Assembly: GCF_005049105.1 (NCBI RefSeq)
Contig: NZ_SUKA01000003.1
Coordinates: 558,001-622,000 of the forward strand
Direction: 5' to 3'
From: Sphingobacterium alkalisoli
GTDB taxonomy: Bacteria; Bacteroidota; Bacteroidia; Sphingobacteriales; Sphingobacteriaceae
Length of the DNA stretch: 64,000 bases
Shown here: positions 31,160 through 39,651 of the stretch, piece by piece
How positions within the stretch are numbered: the stretch's first letter is position 1
How the letters are laid out: each line of letters begins with the position of its first letter
Notes under the pieces: model-generated
What the model was told of the DNA's origin: nothing
What the model saw: only the letters and a program-made list of their open reading frames with translations
Databases searched by the model: none
Translations under genes and position numbers: made by a program

Positions 31160-31963
31160 ATGAAAGCAATATTAATAACAGGGGCATCGGGTGGAATTGG
31201 AAAAGCCATTGCCTTAAAGCTGGCATCAAGAAAACAAAATCTGGTATTGGTAGCACGAAACGAAGCCAAACTAAAGGAATTGGCTGAACAGCTAACCAAA
31301 CACCATCGAATCTCGGTGGAATATATTGCGGCTGATTTATCTACAACTGCTGCGTCACAACAGGTTTTTGACGAAACACAAAAACGTCAATTACAAATCG
31401 TAACACTCATTAACAATGCCGGAATTGGCTCCGGTGGTGAGTTTGCAGAATTGTCCTTGCAATCAGAATTGGGTATGCTACAACTTAACATATCGTCTTT
31501 AGTTGCACTCACACATTTATTTCTGCAGGAAATGAAAGCACGCAAAGGCGGAACGATCATCAACGTTGCTTCTATGGCATCATTTTTACCGATACCGTAT
31601 ATGACCACCTATTCAGCCAGCAAGGTTTTTGTCCGTCACTTTACCCAGGCTCTAACCCAGGAATGTAAACCATACAATGTACACGTGATGTTGCTCTGCC
31701 CCGGTTTGACCAAAACCAATTTTAACAGTGCTGCCGGAATAGATGGTAAAGTGGGGCAAAGACTCAATGCGGAATATAACAGTTCTACCCCTCTACAAAC
31801 CCCTGAACAAGTAGCAGACGAAATGTTGAACGCATTGGATAAAAAAAAGCACTATATTGTATCAGGAAAAATGAACCGAATGGCAAGCCGCTTATCGGCT
31901 TTATTTCCAAACGCTTTTGTAGCTAAAAGTTTTGCCAGGTCATATAGAAAAAATAGTCAATAA
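31160..31963 (+). CDS. Short-chain dehydrogenase/reductase (SDR-2)
   Basis: A 267-residue SDR taking the ATG at 31160 (MKAILITGASGGIGKAIALK). TGASGGIG binds the nucleotide, NNAG is at about 86-89, and YSASK carries the Tyr-x-x-x-Lys catalytic pair. The C-terminal region (LLCPGLTKTNF, KKHYIVSGKMNRMASRLSAL) resembles DltE/YqjQ-like reductases. It is followed 15 bp later by a second AraC regulator. It is only moderately similar to SDR-1, so the duplication is old or the pairing arose twice. Confidence 0.88.
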   Translation: MKAILITGASGGIGKAIALKLASRKQNLVLVARNEAKLKELAEQLTKHHRISVEYIAADLSTTAASQQVFDETQKRQLQIVTLINNAGIGSGGEFAELSLQSELGMLQLNISSLVALTHLFLQEMKARKGGTIINVASMASFLPIPYMTTYSASKVFVRHFTQALTQECKPYNVHVMLLCPGLTKTNFNSAAGIDGKVGQRLNAEYNSSTPLQTPEQVADEMLNALDKKKHYIVSGKMNRMASRLSALFPNAFVAKSFARSYRKNSQ

Positions 31964-31978
31964 TTATAACTGTAAAAA

Positions 31979-32890
31979 GTGAATTTAAATACATCAACTA
32001 TTCATCTCAAATCCATTGCTGATATGCACAAGGTAGTGGGTATTTCCAAGCCGAAGCATCCAATGTTCAGCATTCTTCGTTTTGAGAATTTTCCAAAACC
32101 GGAGCTCACCCAACGCACAAAATTGATTAGTGACTTTTATCAAATCTCGTTAAAGAAAGAATGTCCATGTAAAATGCAATACGGACAAACAGCCTTTGAT
32201 TTTGATGAAGGCGTTATTTCCTGTTTTGCCCCCAAGCAAGTGAGCATTGTTGATAAAGATTTTGCATTTGCAAAAGCCGGTTGGATCATAAGTATCCACC
32301 CCGACTTCTTGAGAGGATATCCGTTAAGCCAGAAAATGAAAAGCTTTGGCTTTTTTGATTACGAAATAAACGAAGCGTTGATACTTTCTGAAGATGAGCA
32401 GAAATCCATAGAAACAATATTCGAACAGATTGAGAAGGAATACCTTCTACCCATAGACCAATTCAGTCAAGATGTGATGATTTCAGCTCTTGACTTATTT
32501 CTGACCCATTGCAATCGCTATTACAACAGGCAATTCATTACCCGGAAAATACAAAGCAGTGAATTATTAAATAAGGTGGAAATAATATTAAACCATTATT
32601 TTCAACACTCAGAAGAACAGAAATTACCGACACCGGCTCTTTTGGCTTCGCAATTAAATTTATCTCCCAAATACTTAAGTGATTGTCTAAAAGAACTTAC
32701 CGGGCAAACCACACAGCAACTCATCCACGACAAATTGATTGAAAAAGCCAAGGAGATCTTAACGACAACAGAACTTTCTGTCAGCGAAATTGCTTTTCAA
32801 TTAGGCTTTGAATTTTCACAATCGTTCAGCAGGCTGTTCAGGCAAAAAACAAGTCAAACACCTTTGGAATTTAGGCAGTCGTTTAACTGA
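31979..32890 (+). CDS. AraC family transcriptional regulator 2
   Basis: A 303-residue AraC regulator with a GTG start at 31979; the paralogue at 29688 starts at the equivalent place, which supports the GTG. The sensor half contains MQYGQTAFDFDEGVISCFAP. The DNA-binding half contains LASQLNLSPKYLSDCLKELT and ELSVSEIAFQLGFEFSQSFS, RLFRQKTSQTPLEFR. It probably controls SDR-2. Confidence 0.9.
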   Translation: MNLNTSTIHLKSIADMHKVVGISKPKHPMFSILRFENFPKPELTQRTKLISDFYQISLKKECPCKMQYGQTAFDFDEGVISCFAPKQVSIVDKDFAFAKAGWIISIHPDFLRGYPLSQKMKSFGFFDYEINEALILSEDEQKSIETIFEQIEKEYLLPIDQFSQDVMISALDLFLTHCNRYYNRQFITRKIQSSELLNKVEIILNHYFQHSEEQKLPTPALLASQLNLSPKYLSDCLKELTGQTTQQLIHDKLIEKAKEILTTTELSVSEIAFQLGFEFSQSFSRLFRQKTSQTPLEFRQSFN

Positions 32891-33192
32891 CAAAAAAAGC
32901 TTACTTTAGAAGTGTATTATATTGCCGATACTGCACTGGTCTATGGGAGATGGTACTTGTCAATCTAATACAAAGGAGCTCAAGTTACTCCCTCGTAAAG
33001 AGATGGATAAAAACGACGCTCTGGCAAATATCCATTTGTCGTAGAATTGGACGGTACATGAAGTGACATCCAAGTTAAACATAGTCTTAAGGTGGTATTA
33101 ACTCGCTAATAAAATTGTTGGATCAATATGTATCGCTTCCAAAACAAATGCTTCATAGATTTTGTCCCCAGTAGGACAGATAGATTTCTCGT
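32891..33192. other. Intergenic, nothing recognisable
   Basis: A 302-bp gap between the AraC gene and the convergent macrolide phosphotransferase gene. I see no open frame of note, no dispersed-element copy and no strong terminator hairpin. Confidence 0.4.
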
Positions 33193-34077
33193 TTATTCCA
33201 CGCCCAGCTGAGCCTTTGCCCCTATGATATGGGTTTCAATCTGCGTCTCTACAGCAAACAATCCATATGCCAATGGTGCGGCAGCAGCGCGCTCTAACGT
33301 CTGTTCAAAAAGTGTATCCCAAACCTGTCCACCATTCTTTTCATACTCGATAATGAGTGCTTTAAGGCTCTCTTCTCCAAAGATGGAGAGGTGACCTGAA
33401 AAATCCAGCGATATATCACCGACATGTGCAGTGGACCAGTCTATCACACCAGATACCGTTCCGGCGCTATCTGCCATTACATGCCCTGCATAGAGGTCAC
33501 CATGAATGAATCGAGTGTAATCTGGCCATAGCCTATCATTATCCAGCCAAGTTTTATATCGGTTTTCTAGATCATTATTTATGCCCAGTTCTGATTTTAC
33601 CAACTTCAGGCGTCCTTCTATTTCCGTTCGTAGGTCTTCCGGATTCAACACTTTGAGGTCACTTTCCTGAATTTTCTGTCTGGGAATGTTATGTAAATCC
33701 GCCAAGACTTTGGCCAGAGAAGGCACATAATTGGGATTATGCTGATCCATATTCCAGGTGACCTCGTAGGTAATCCCGTCAAAAGAGAGCACCGGTAGAT
33801 CGCGTAATAAGGGATAAGCGATCATATCCGATGCGACGATCTTCCATTCAGGCACCTGAACGACCAAATGTTTGCTCACCAGATCTAATATCCGTTGCTC
33901 TGTCTGTACCTGTTCGCCCAGATCATCCCGCCTAGGCATGCGCAGTACCCAGCGCTGCCCATTGGTATCGGTAGCAAATGCGACCTTGAAGTCAATCCCC
34001 ATATCATTAAAAGATATCTCTTCCGTAAGTGCCAATCCATGTTTTTTACTAATATGTTGTATATCTTGTGGTGTCAT
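33193..34077 (-). CDS. mph: Macrolide 2'-phosphotransferase
   Basis: A 294-residue protein taking the ATG at 34077 (MTPQDIQHISKKHGL). It aligns along its whole length, from memory, with Mph(A)/Mph(B)-type enzymes: NDMGIDFKVAFATDTNGQRW, VLRMPRRDDLGEQV, VPEWKIVASDMIAYPLL, the catalytic loop FIHGDLYAGHVM, and GVIDWSTAHVGDISLDF with the metal-binding Asp. These enzymes phosphorylate the 2'-OH of macrolides at the expense of GTP. No adjacent insertion sequence is visible, so it may be a resident gene. The exact resistance spectrum cannot be predicted. Confidence 0.9.
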   Translation of the reverse strand: MTPQDIQHISKKHGLALTEEISFNDMGIDFKVAFATDTNGQRWVLRMPRRDDLGEQVQTEQRILDLVSKHLVVQVPEWKIVASDMIAYPLLRDLPVLSFDGITYEVTWNMDQHNPNYVPSLAKVLADLHNIPRQKIQESDLKVLNPEDLRTEIEGRLKLVKSELGINNDLENRYKTWLDNDRLWPDYTRFIHGDLYAGHVMADSAGTVSGVIDWSTAHVGDISLDFSGHLSIFGEESLKALIIEYEKNGGQVWDTLFEQTLERAAAAPLAYGLFAVETQIETHIIGAKAQLGVE

Positions 34078-34950
34078 TATATTCTGTTTTAAAGTTTGCG
34101 TTGACCTATTTGCCAACGCGTTAATCAATTTTTTTTAATGGTCCATTGTTCTTACTTTGAAGTATGACGACGAAATAAATGTCTACATCTGTATACCGTG
34201 AAAGACGGTCGTGCATCTATAGCACAGTCTCTACAGCAAATGTCAGATAGAAAATTCCTTTGGAAATTTATACAACAAAGAAGGAAGAGCAATGCAAAGC
34301 TTGTCTTCTTAAGAAGAATAGTCGAGCAAAACTCAGATTAATAAATCCAAGGTATTGCCATTTTTATTGTATGTATTAGAATCATAATCACAAACATACG
34401 CAAAAAACCAAACGAGCGAAAATAATTTATTTGACAATTCTCTCCTCCGCGTTTAAGGTATCTGAATTTTAAAGTGCCCCCTTTAGGATATGGAAAAGGT
34501 AATATTATGAGTAATATACTTTTGTAAGTATATAAGTGTTTCCGTGAGATATAGTTCGTTTTCTTAAATTTCCGTTTTTTTTAGTCTTCGGATCTGTTGT
34601 TTTGGTTGCATACAAAAATGTATTAAATTTATAAGATAATCGAATAGATTTCGATTATCTTATAATAATATTACAATATCATATGACTTTTTATATGAAT
34701 ACGGAATGCCAAACTTAAAATTCTGTCCCATATTTTATTTAACATTCTAAGCAAACCAAGCCCCAGCAACACCAAGCTCAACGAAGTTAAACAAAATCTG
34801 ACTTGTTATATTCATGGTATAGGGATAGCGAAAGAATAGTTGCTGGATTTATAGAACCATCGGCCTTGTCGATTAGACGTACGACCTAAATAATTACGGT
34901 AACAAAAATATGATATTAAAAAGTTTGGCAAGCAGTTTGATATATACTTA
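34078..34950. other. Long AT-rich intergenic stretch without gene
   Basis: Almost 0.9 kb without a credible open frame. A short piece at about 34527-34565 (GTATATAAGTGTTTCCGTGAG then ATATAGTTCG) resembles the stretch after the hipBST operators (about 23008-23045), so some shared debris is present. No tRNA, transposase or CRISPR pattern is visible. Confidence 0.45.
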
Positions 34951-35018
34951 ACTCATAATTTAGGTTAATAATTGGTTAGTTAGAAAGTCCTGAAGCTCCC
35001 CGCTTCAGGACTTTTTTT
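34951..35018 (+). repeat. Dispersed element, copy I (3' half)
   Basis: Starts at CTCATAATTTAGGTTAATAA and ends with GTCCTGAAGC/GCTTCAGGAC and a T-run. The TTTTTG/TAATA part is absent. It lies 7 bp past the 3' end of the SDR at 35026 on the other strand. Confidence 0.8.
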
Positions 35019-35025
35019 ATTAAGA

Positions 35026-35793
35026 TTACCAACCGATTTCTCCGGTTTCTGGATTGGTTTCCTCGCTGAAGAACCTGCCTGTAGGTCCTTCCTGACCGAT
35101 CAAGGCATATTTGACTACGCGTTTTCCCGCTTCTACTACCTCGCCACCGTTAAAGTTGGTAAAATCAGTTTTGGTGTAGCCCGGATCCACCATATTAATT
35201 CTGAACGCGGTGTCTTTCAGCTCATAAGCAAGGTGAACGGTGTACATATTCAGAGCGGATTTAGATGATCCATAGACGGCATACTTCCCAAATTCGTAAG
35301 CGGGCCAGGTAGGATCTGTCTGGAGAGTGAGCGAGCCTACCGTAGAACTTACCATAACTATCCGTGGTTCACTTGATCTTTTCAATAGGTCTAAAAATGC
35401 TTGTGTAACTCTTACCACACCATAAACATTGGTTTCATACACTTCTCTAAAGGTGTCGATGCTCGCCTCGGATGCAGTCCAGGTCTGCGGAATGTAATGC
35501 CCATTCTCGTCTACTCGGACGCCGCTAATGCCGGCATTGTTAATCAAAACGTCCAAAACATCTGTTTTGTTTCCAATGGCTATTCGTGCATTTTTTACTG
35601 AATCATCATCTGTTACGTCAATTTGAATAGCTTCCACGTGTGGAAATCCTTCGGCTTTTAAGCGCTCTGCCACTTCTAAGCCTTTTTGGAGATCACGGCT
35701 CCCGATGTATACATAAAATCTGTTTCCCAATAGTTGTTTTGCGGTCTCCAGACCTATTCCTTTATTGGCCCCTGTAATTAATGCTGTCTTCAT
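35026..35793 (-). CDS. Short-chain dehydrogenase/reductase (SDR-3)
   Basis: A 255-residue SDR: TGANKGIGLETAKQLL (7-22) binds the cofactor, NNAGISG follows at about 89-95, and the catalytic Tyr lies in YGSSK. It ends with PTGRFFSEETNPETGEIGW, a tail typical of plant-carbonyl-reductase-like bacterial SDRs. It lies 77 bp downstream of the Crp-like gene in the same direction, with a copy of the same operator in between, so the regulator probably controls it. Confidence 0.9.
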   Translation of the reverse strand: MKTALITGANKGIGLETAKQLLGNRFYVYIGSRDLQKGLEVAERLKAEGFPHVEAIQIDVTDDDSVKNARIAIGNKTDVLDVLINNAGISGVRVDENGHYIPQTWTASEASIDTFREVYETNVYGVVRVTQAFLDLLKRSSEPRIVMVSSTVGSLTLQTDPTWPAYEFGKYAVYGSSKSALNMYTVHLAYELKDTAFRINMVDPGYTKTDFTNFNGGEVVEAGKRVVKYALIGQEGPTGRFFSEETNPETGEIGW

Positions 35794-35847
35794 GTTTCTT
35801 TTCTTTGATTTAATGATACAAAGCTGTTGTTTTTAAAGGTCAATGGG

Positions 35848-35863
35848 TTTACCATTTGGTAAA
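35848..35863. promoter_or_regulatory. Crp-like operator before SDR-3
   Basis: TTTACCATTTGGTAAA is a perfect inverted repeat (TTTACCA, 2-bp spacer, TGGTAAA), 54 bp upstream of the SDR-3 ATG. The identical 16-mer occurs before the Crp-like gene. Confidence 0.75.
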
Positions 35864-35870
35864 AACAACG

Positions 35871-36440
35871 TCAACGGATGTTTTTTCTGATTCGGCTTAA
35901 TGACTGCTGCGTAATGCCCAAATACGAGGCAATCTGCGATAGCGGAACCCGATTAGCCAGCGTAGGAAATTTCTGGATAAATGAAAGATAGCGTGTTGTG
36001 GCATCCTCGGAGACCAGAGGACTGCGTCTTTCTATCTTTTCAATCAGACATTTCTGCACGATCTTGATCACGATTTTATCCCATCCGATAATGGTGTTTA
36101 AAAGTTCATCCCAATCTTTTTTGGAAAATATAAGCAACCTACAATCGGTAATGGCCTGTATATATTCGGAAGATGCCATACAGGCCTCAAAATTTTGGTA
36201 ATCCGTAGCAAAGTGGTTTTCGTCAATAAAGTAATCTGTAATTTCTTCACCTTTATTGTTATAATAACAAAAGCGGACAACTCCTTCGAGTACAAAACCA
36301 ACCTGTCGGGGAATTTTGCCGGCTTCCGAAAGATAATCGTCTTTACGAAGTTCGATCTCGGTTGCTTTACTTTTTATCAGCTCGATCTGCTGTGGATTCA
36401 GATTGCCAAATCGTAGAATGTATGCTATCAATTCTTCCAT
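35871..36440 (-). CDS. Crp/Fnr family regulator
   Basis: A 189-residue cyclic-nucleotide-binding-type regulator. The beta-roll region contains LRKDDYLSEAGKIPRQVGFV, LEGVVRFCYYNNKGEEITDY and FIDENHFATDY. The C-terminal helix-turn-helix is VPLSQIASYLGITQQSLSRI RKNIR (written in two parts). Classical cAMP-binding residues are not clearly conserved, as in most Bacteroidota members of the family. Identical operators stand before this gene and before SDR-3, so it probably controls both itself and SDR-3. Confidence 0.88.
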   Translation of the reverse strand: MEELIAYILRFGNLNPQQIELIKSKATEIELRKDDYLSEAGKIPRQVGFVLEGVVRFCYYNNKGEEITDYFIDENHFATDYQNFEACMASSEYIQAITDCRLLIFSKKDWDELLNTIIGWDKIVIKIVQKCLIEKIERRSPLVSEDATTRYLSFIQKFPTLANRVPLSQIASYLGITQQSLSRIRKNIR

Positions 36441-36473
36441 AATGGCAAGTTAACAAATGCCAAAGAATGAAGG

Positions 36474-36489
36474 TTTACCATTTGGTAAA
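36474..36489. promoter_or_regulatory. Crp-like operator before its own gene
   Basis: Second identical copy of TTTACCATTTGGTAAA, 33 bp upstream of the regulator's ATG at 36440. Confidence 0.75.
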
Positions 36490-36522
36490 AAATATTGATG
36501 GCAGGAAAAGTATTTTATATTT

Positions 36523-36550
36523 AGCTCATAATTTAGATTAATAATGAGCT
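36523..36550. repeat. Dispersed element relic, copy J (core only)
   Basis: CTCATAATTTAGATTAATAA matches the AT-rich core of the element but no CCTGAAGC hairpin follows. Instead AGCTCAT (36523-36529) and ATGAGCT (36544-36550) form a small inverted repeat around it. It lies between the Crp-like gene and the 3' end of the SnoaL-like gene. Confidence 0.5.
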
Positions 36551-36562
36551 TAAGGTTATACG

Positions 36563-36880
36563 TTATCCTGTAATTTTTAATGATTGGATCTTCCCTTCGT
36601 GAAGCGCAAAATGATACGTTAATACAGCAGGACTGCCATCAAAATTTCCTGAAACCTCTGCTTTTAAAGTTTCTTCGGTTTCAGAATATTCAAGTGGTTT
36701 CATGACTATTCTAAATTCGTCATTGGCCTTTTGAATCCATCGCTGTATTTCCGCTCTTCCGTTGTATGTTTTTCCTTCATCTAAAACGATGGCGGTTTCA
36801 GAAAAACAATTGGCGTAACGATGGCTGTCAAAGTTATCCTGTGCCGTTACTAGTGCTGCGATTGTGTTTGGTAAGTTCAT
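36563..36880 (-). CDS. SnoaL-like (NTF2-fold) protein, copy 2
   Basis: A 105-residue NTF2-like protein, close paralogue of the one at 24635: MNLPNTIAALVTAQDNFDSH, CFSETAIVLDEGKTYNGRAE, IQRWIQKANDEF, GKIQSLKITG. It follows the intact SDR-4 by 21 bp and should be co-transcribed with it. Role unknown; perhaps a small accessory or detoxification protein. Confidence 0.82.
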   Translation of the reverse strand: MNLPNTIAALVTAQDNFDSHRYANCFSETAIVLDEGKTYNGRAEIQRWIQKANDEFRIVMKPLEYSETEETLKAEVSGNFDGSPAVLTYHFALHEGKIQSLKITG

Positions 36881-36901
36881 GATATTTATTTTTAAAAGTT
36901 T

Positions 36902-37696
36902 CTAAATGGTGGGTATGGTACCACCGTCAATAATGTATTCTGTCCCTGTCAGATAATTAGCTCTTGGAGATACTAAGAAGCCTATAAATTCTGCAATTTC
37001 TTCGGGTAATGCAGGTCGTCCTATAGGAATTCCGCCTAGTGCGTCCATTACGCTTTGGATCGCTTGTTCTATGGGAATATTTGCACTTTCTGAAATACGT
37101 TCCATCATTCTTGTTGCGGATTCGGTTTTTATCCAACCGGGCGAAACGGTTAAAACACGAATACCTTTAGGTGAGACTTCTTTTGACAAACCTTTGCTGT
37201 AGTTTATTAACCCTGCTTTTGCTGCGGCATAGGGCAACGTAGATTCATGTAAAGGTAGTCTTCCCTGGATGGATGCGATATGAATGATGACGCCGCTCCC
37301 TTGTGCCAGCATCTGTGGCAATAGCGCTCTATCCAACCGGACAGATGCAAGTAGGTTGGTCTGAATGGTTTGTTCCCAATCTTCATCACTTAAGACGGAA
37401 AACCCACCGGCTTGTGTTTCAGAACTGCCAAGGTTGTTTACCAAAATATCGAGTCGTCCGAATATGGATAAAATTTTCTTTGCTATGGCTTGCGTTTCTT
37501 CGGCTTTACTTAAATCTGCTGAAATAAAATGAAGTTTTTCGTTTTGTTCTTTAGGAGCATTTCTTGCCGTGATGATAACAGTAGCACCTGCGTTGGATAG
37601 TCTTTCGGCAATCGCTTTGCCCGCCCCTTTAGTACCGCCTGTTACCAAAGCGATCTTACCTGCTAATTCGTTACTGTAGTTAAATCTGTTTTCCAT
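36902..37696 (-). CDS. Short-chain dehydrogenase/reductase (SDR-4), intact
   Basis: A 264-residue SDR: ALVTGGTKGAGKAIAERL (cofactor binding, about 16-33), NNLGSS in place of the NNAG motif, and the catalytic Tyr in LPYAAAKAGLINYSKGL. It ends in a GTEYIIDGGTIPTI tail typical of the FabG-like group. It is first gene of an SDR + SnoaL pair and divergent from an HxlR regulator. The copy at 24973-25354 is the broken paralogue. Confidence 0.9.
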   Translation of the reverse strand: MENRFNYSNELAGKIALVTGGTKGAGKAIAERLSNAGATVIITARNAPKEQNEKLHFISADLSKAEETQAIAKKILSIFGRLDILVNNLGSSETQAGGFSVLSDEDWEQTIQTNLLASVRLDRALLPQMLAQGSGVIIHIASIQGRLPLHESTLPYAAAKAGLINYSKGLSKEVSPKGIRVLTVSPGWIKTESATRMMERISESANIPIEQAIQSVMDALGGIPIGRPALPEEIAEFIGFLVSPRANYLTGTEYIIDGGTIPTI

Positions 37697-37705
37697 ATAT
37701 AAATA

Positions 37706-37717
37706 TTTTGTACAAAA
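37706..37717. promoter_or_regulatory. Palindrome between SDR-4 and HxlR
   Basis: TTTTGTACAAAA is a perfect 12-bp palindrome 9 bp upstream of the SDR-4 start. A partial copy (TATACAAGTAC) follows at about 37738. A GTAC-centred site in the divergent promoter fits an HxlR operator. Confidence 0.55.
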
Positions 37718-37819
37718 TTGCGCTGTATGCTCATTTTATACAAGTACGGAAATACGATTCGAATAGGGATAAATTATTCCCCTATTGCACAGTTTAAAAC
37801 ATAGGGTTAATTTTGCACG

Positions 37820-38179
37820 ATGTACGAGAGAAAGATTTTACCGAACCTGAATTGTGGACTCGACCTAATTGGTGAAGTGCTCTATGGGAAATGGAAAATT
37901 CGTTTGTTGTGGTTTATCAATGAAGGATTTCAACGTCCAAGTGAATTGCAACGGAAAATTCCTGATGCAACAAGAAGGGTATTGAATATTCAATTGAAAG
38001 AGCTGGAAGAACACGGACTCGTTCAAAAAAAAATTTACCCTGTGGTGCCTCCAAAAGTAGAATATAGTCTCACGGAGTTTGGCAAGACTTTAATTCCCGT
38101 AATATCAGTCTTAGGCCAATGGGGAGATGAAAATGAAGAAAAGCTACGTGATATTATTATGAAACGGTTTGAAAAATAA
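37820..38179 (+). CDS. HxlR family transcriptional regulator 2
   Basis: A 119-residue winged helix: CGLDLIGEVLYGKWKIRLLW, FQRPSELQRKIPDATRRVLN, IQLKELEEHGLVQKKIYPVV and PPKVEYSLTEFGK. It carries the usual Cys near the N-terminus. It is divergent from the SDR-4/SnoaL pair, which it probably represses until an electrophile or substrate appears. Only moderately similar to the HxlR at 26958. Confidence 0.9.
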   Translation: MYERKILPNLNCGLDLIGEVLYGKWKIRLLWFINEGFQRPSELQRKIPDATRRVLNIQLKELEEHGLVQKKIYPVVPPKVEYSLTEFGKTLIPVISVLGQWGDENEEKLRDIIMKRFEK

Positions 38180-38351
38180 TTAAAAACCCGGCTACCTGTA
38201 TTACTGAACTGGAATGCCCGGGCTTCTTTTGGAAGGGTTATTCAAGATTTGTTTTATGAATTACAACTTCAGTCATTTTTTCTATATTAGTATTATTATT
38301 GACTAACAGCATTGCACATTATTTAACCTGACGAAAATAAACGCTAACATT

Positions 38352-39419
38352 ATGATTATAAATCGCTTAACTCCAAATATTAAAGCCTTAATTAGATACT
38401 CCATGTTACTGAGCTTTGTATTACAATGCTATGCTAGCGCCGCAACTGACCAGACAAAACCATCGTTAGTGGGTAACTGGATAAAAATCAATATCACCTA
38501 TTCTAATGGTAAACCACTTGAAGAACATCATCCTTCGAAATACTCTTTTTTAAAGTATAGTTTTAAACCTGACAAGAAAGCAGCTATAGTCACAAATTTT
38601 CTTAGTGAAGGAGAGTTCGCTCCATATGAGGTAAACTTAGGCACAATCGAAATCTCTACTCGTTATGGAGGTAAAGTAAAGCTTAAGACAGCGTATTTAA
38701 CACAGGACAGTTTGGTCGTGATTCAAGAAGGTCCTTTGGGACGCAATGATCCGGGATCTTTATCGATTACTTTTGTTCGATACGAGCACCTGCAAAAAAT
38801 ATCTGAATGGGGAACTAAAGATCGTATACAGACTATATCAACCGACACCGTATACAAAGCTAGCTCCAAAATACATCCGCTATTTTTAAAGCCTGGTGGA
38901 TTTAACTACGCTTTGCAAAAAAACGTGAAATCTTATATTAAATACATACGCACCTCAAAAAAAAATGATCTCTTATTTTGTGCAACGTTTATTGTCAAAA
39001 AAACGGGCGGTATCGAAAACATAAAGATTATTAAAGGGCTGGATGACCAATTTAATAAAGAATTTATTAAGACGTGTGAGAAAACCGAAAAAAATTGGTA
39101 TCCTGCGCAGTACAACAATAAACCAGTGGATTCTCAGGTTACATTGGTAATCAACTCTGAATTTTCGAGCGCAGTTCTGCGGGATGAAAAATACGGCTAC
39201 CATGCGATACAACAACTTGAAAAAGGAAATATCGAAAATGCGGTTACTTACATCGATAAATTGCTTTCGCATAATCCAAAGAACGAAAAAGCACTAATAT
39301 TCCGAGGCGAGTGTTACCTTGAACTAAATGATCGTGAGACGGCCTGCGATGATTTTAGAATACTAAAAAGCCTTGGTTATGAGTCGGGGGAAGCATTACT
39401 GCAAAAGCATTGTAAATAG
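38352..39419 (+). CDS. Exported protein with TonB-C-like and TPR segments
   Basis: A 355-residue protein. A hydrophobic N-terminal stretch (MLLSFVLQCYASAA) is probably a signal peptide. Residues about 38-150 resemble a lipocalin-like domain (LVGNWIKINITYSNGKPL). Residues about 200-275 look like a TonB C-terminal domain (FIVKKTGGIENIKIIKGLDD, WYPAQYNNKPVDSQVTLVIN). The tail (about 285-355) is a TPR-like pair (AIQQLEKGNIENAVTYIDKL, YLELNDRETACDDFRILKSL). It may be a periplasmic protein and need not be a real energy transducer. Stands alone. Confidence 0.7.
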   Translation: MIINRLTPNIKALIRYSMLLSFVLQCYASAATDQTKPSLVGNWIKINITYSNGKPLEEHHPSKYSFLKYSFKPDKKAAIVTNFLSEGEFAPYEVNLGTIEISTRYGGKVKLKTAYLTQDSLVVIQEGPLGRNDPGSLSITFVRYEHLQKISEWGTKDRIQTISTDTVYKASSKIHPLFLKPGGFNYALQKNVKSYIKYIRTSKKNDLLFCATFIVKKTGGIENIKIIKGLDDQFNKEFIKTCEKTEKNWYPAQYNNKPVDSQVTLVINSEFSSAVLRDEKYGYHAIQQLEKGNIENAVTYIDKLLSHNPKNEKALIFRGECYLELNDRETACDDFRILKSLGYESGEALLQKHCK

Positions 39420-39651
39420 TTCATATAATTTGAACGAAAAATTGACACAAAATCATGATTAAAACATTTGCAGGACTGCAATAGTCAATAACCGGGTACG
39501 TTGCAGGTGCGAGATGGCATGGAAATAACTAAGTAATTCTGACTGTAAAATAGAGTCACTTGTTCAATCATAACAATTTGAGTTTACAACTCCGCTACAT
39601 GATTAAAATTGAAAGATAAATAGTATTTTTATCGTACTATATTTTCCTTTT

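Noticed and set aside
26958..34077. Conjugative transposon carrying mph and redox genes
   Set aside because: No tra, mob, integrase or insertion-sequence gene is visible, and target-site duplications cannot be identified.
34078..34950. Hidden RNA gene in the long gene-free stretch
   Set aside because: I could not find a tRNA cloverleaf, a strong paired structure or a riboswitch-like pattern by eye; only element copy I at its right end is clear.
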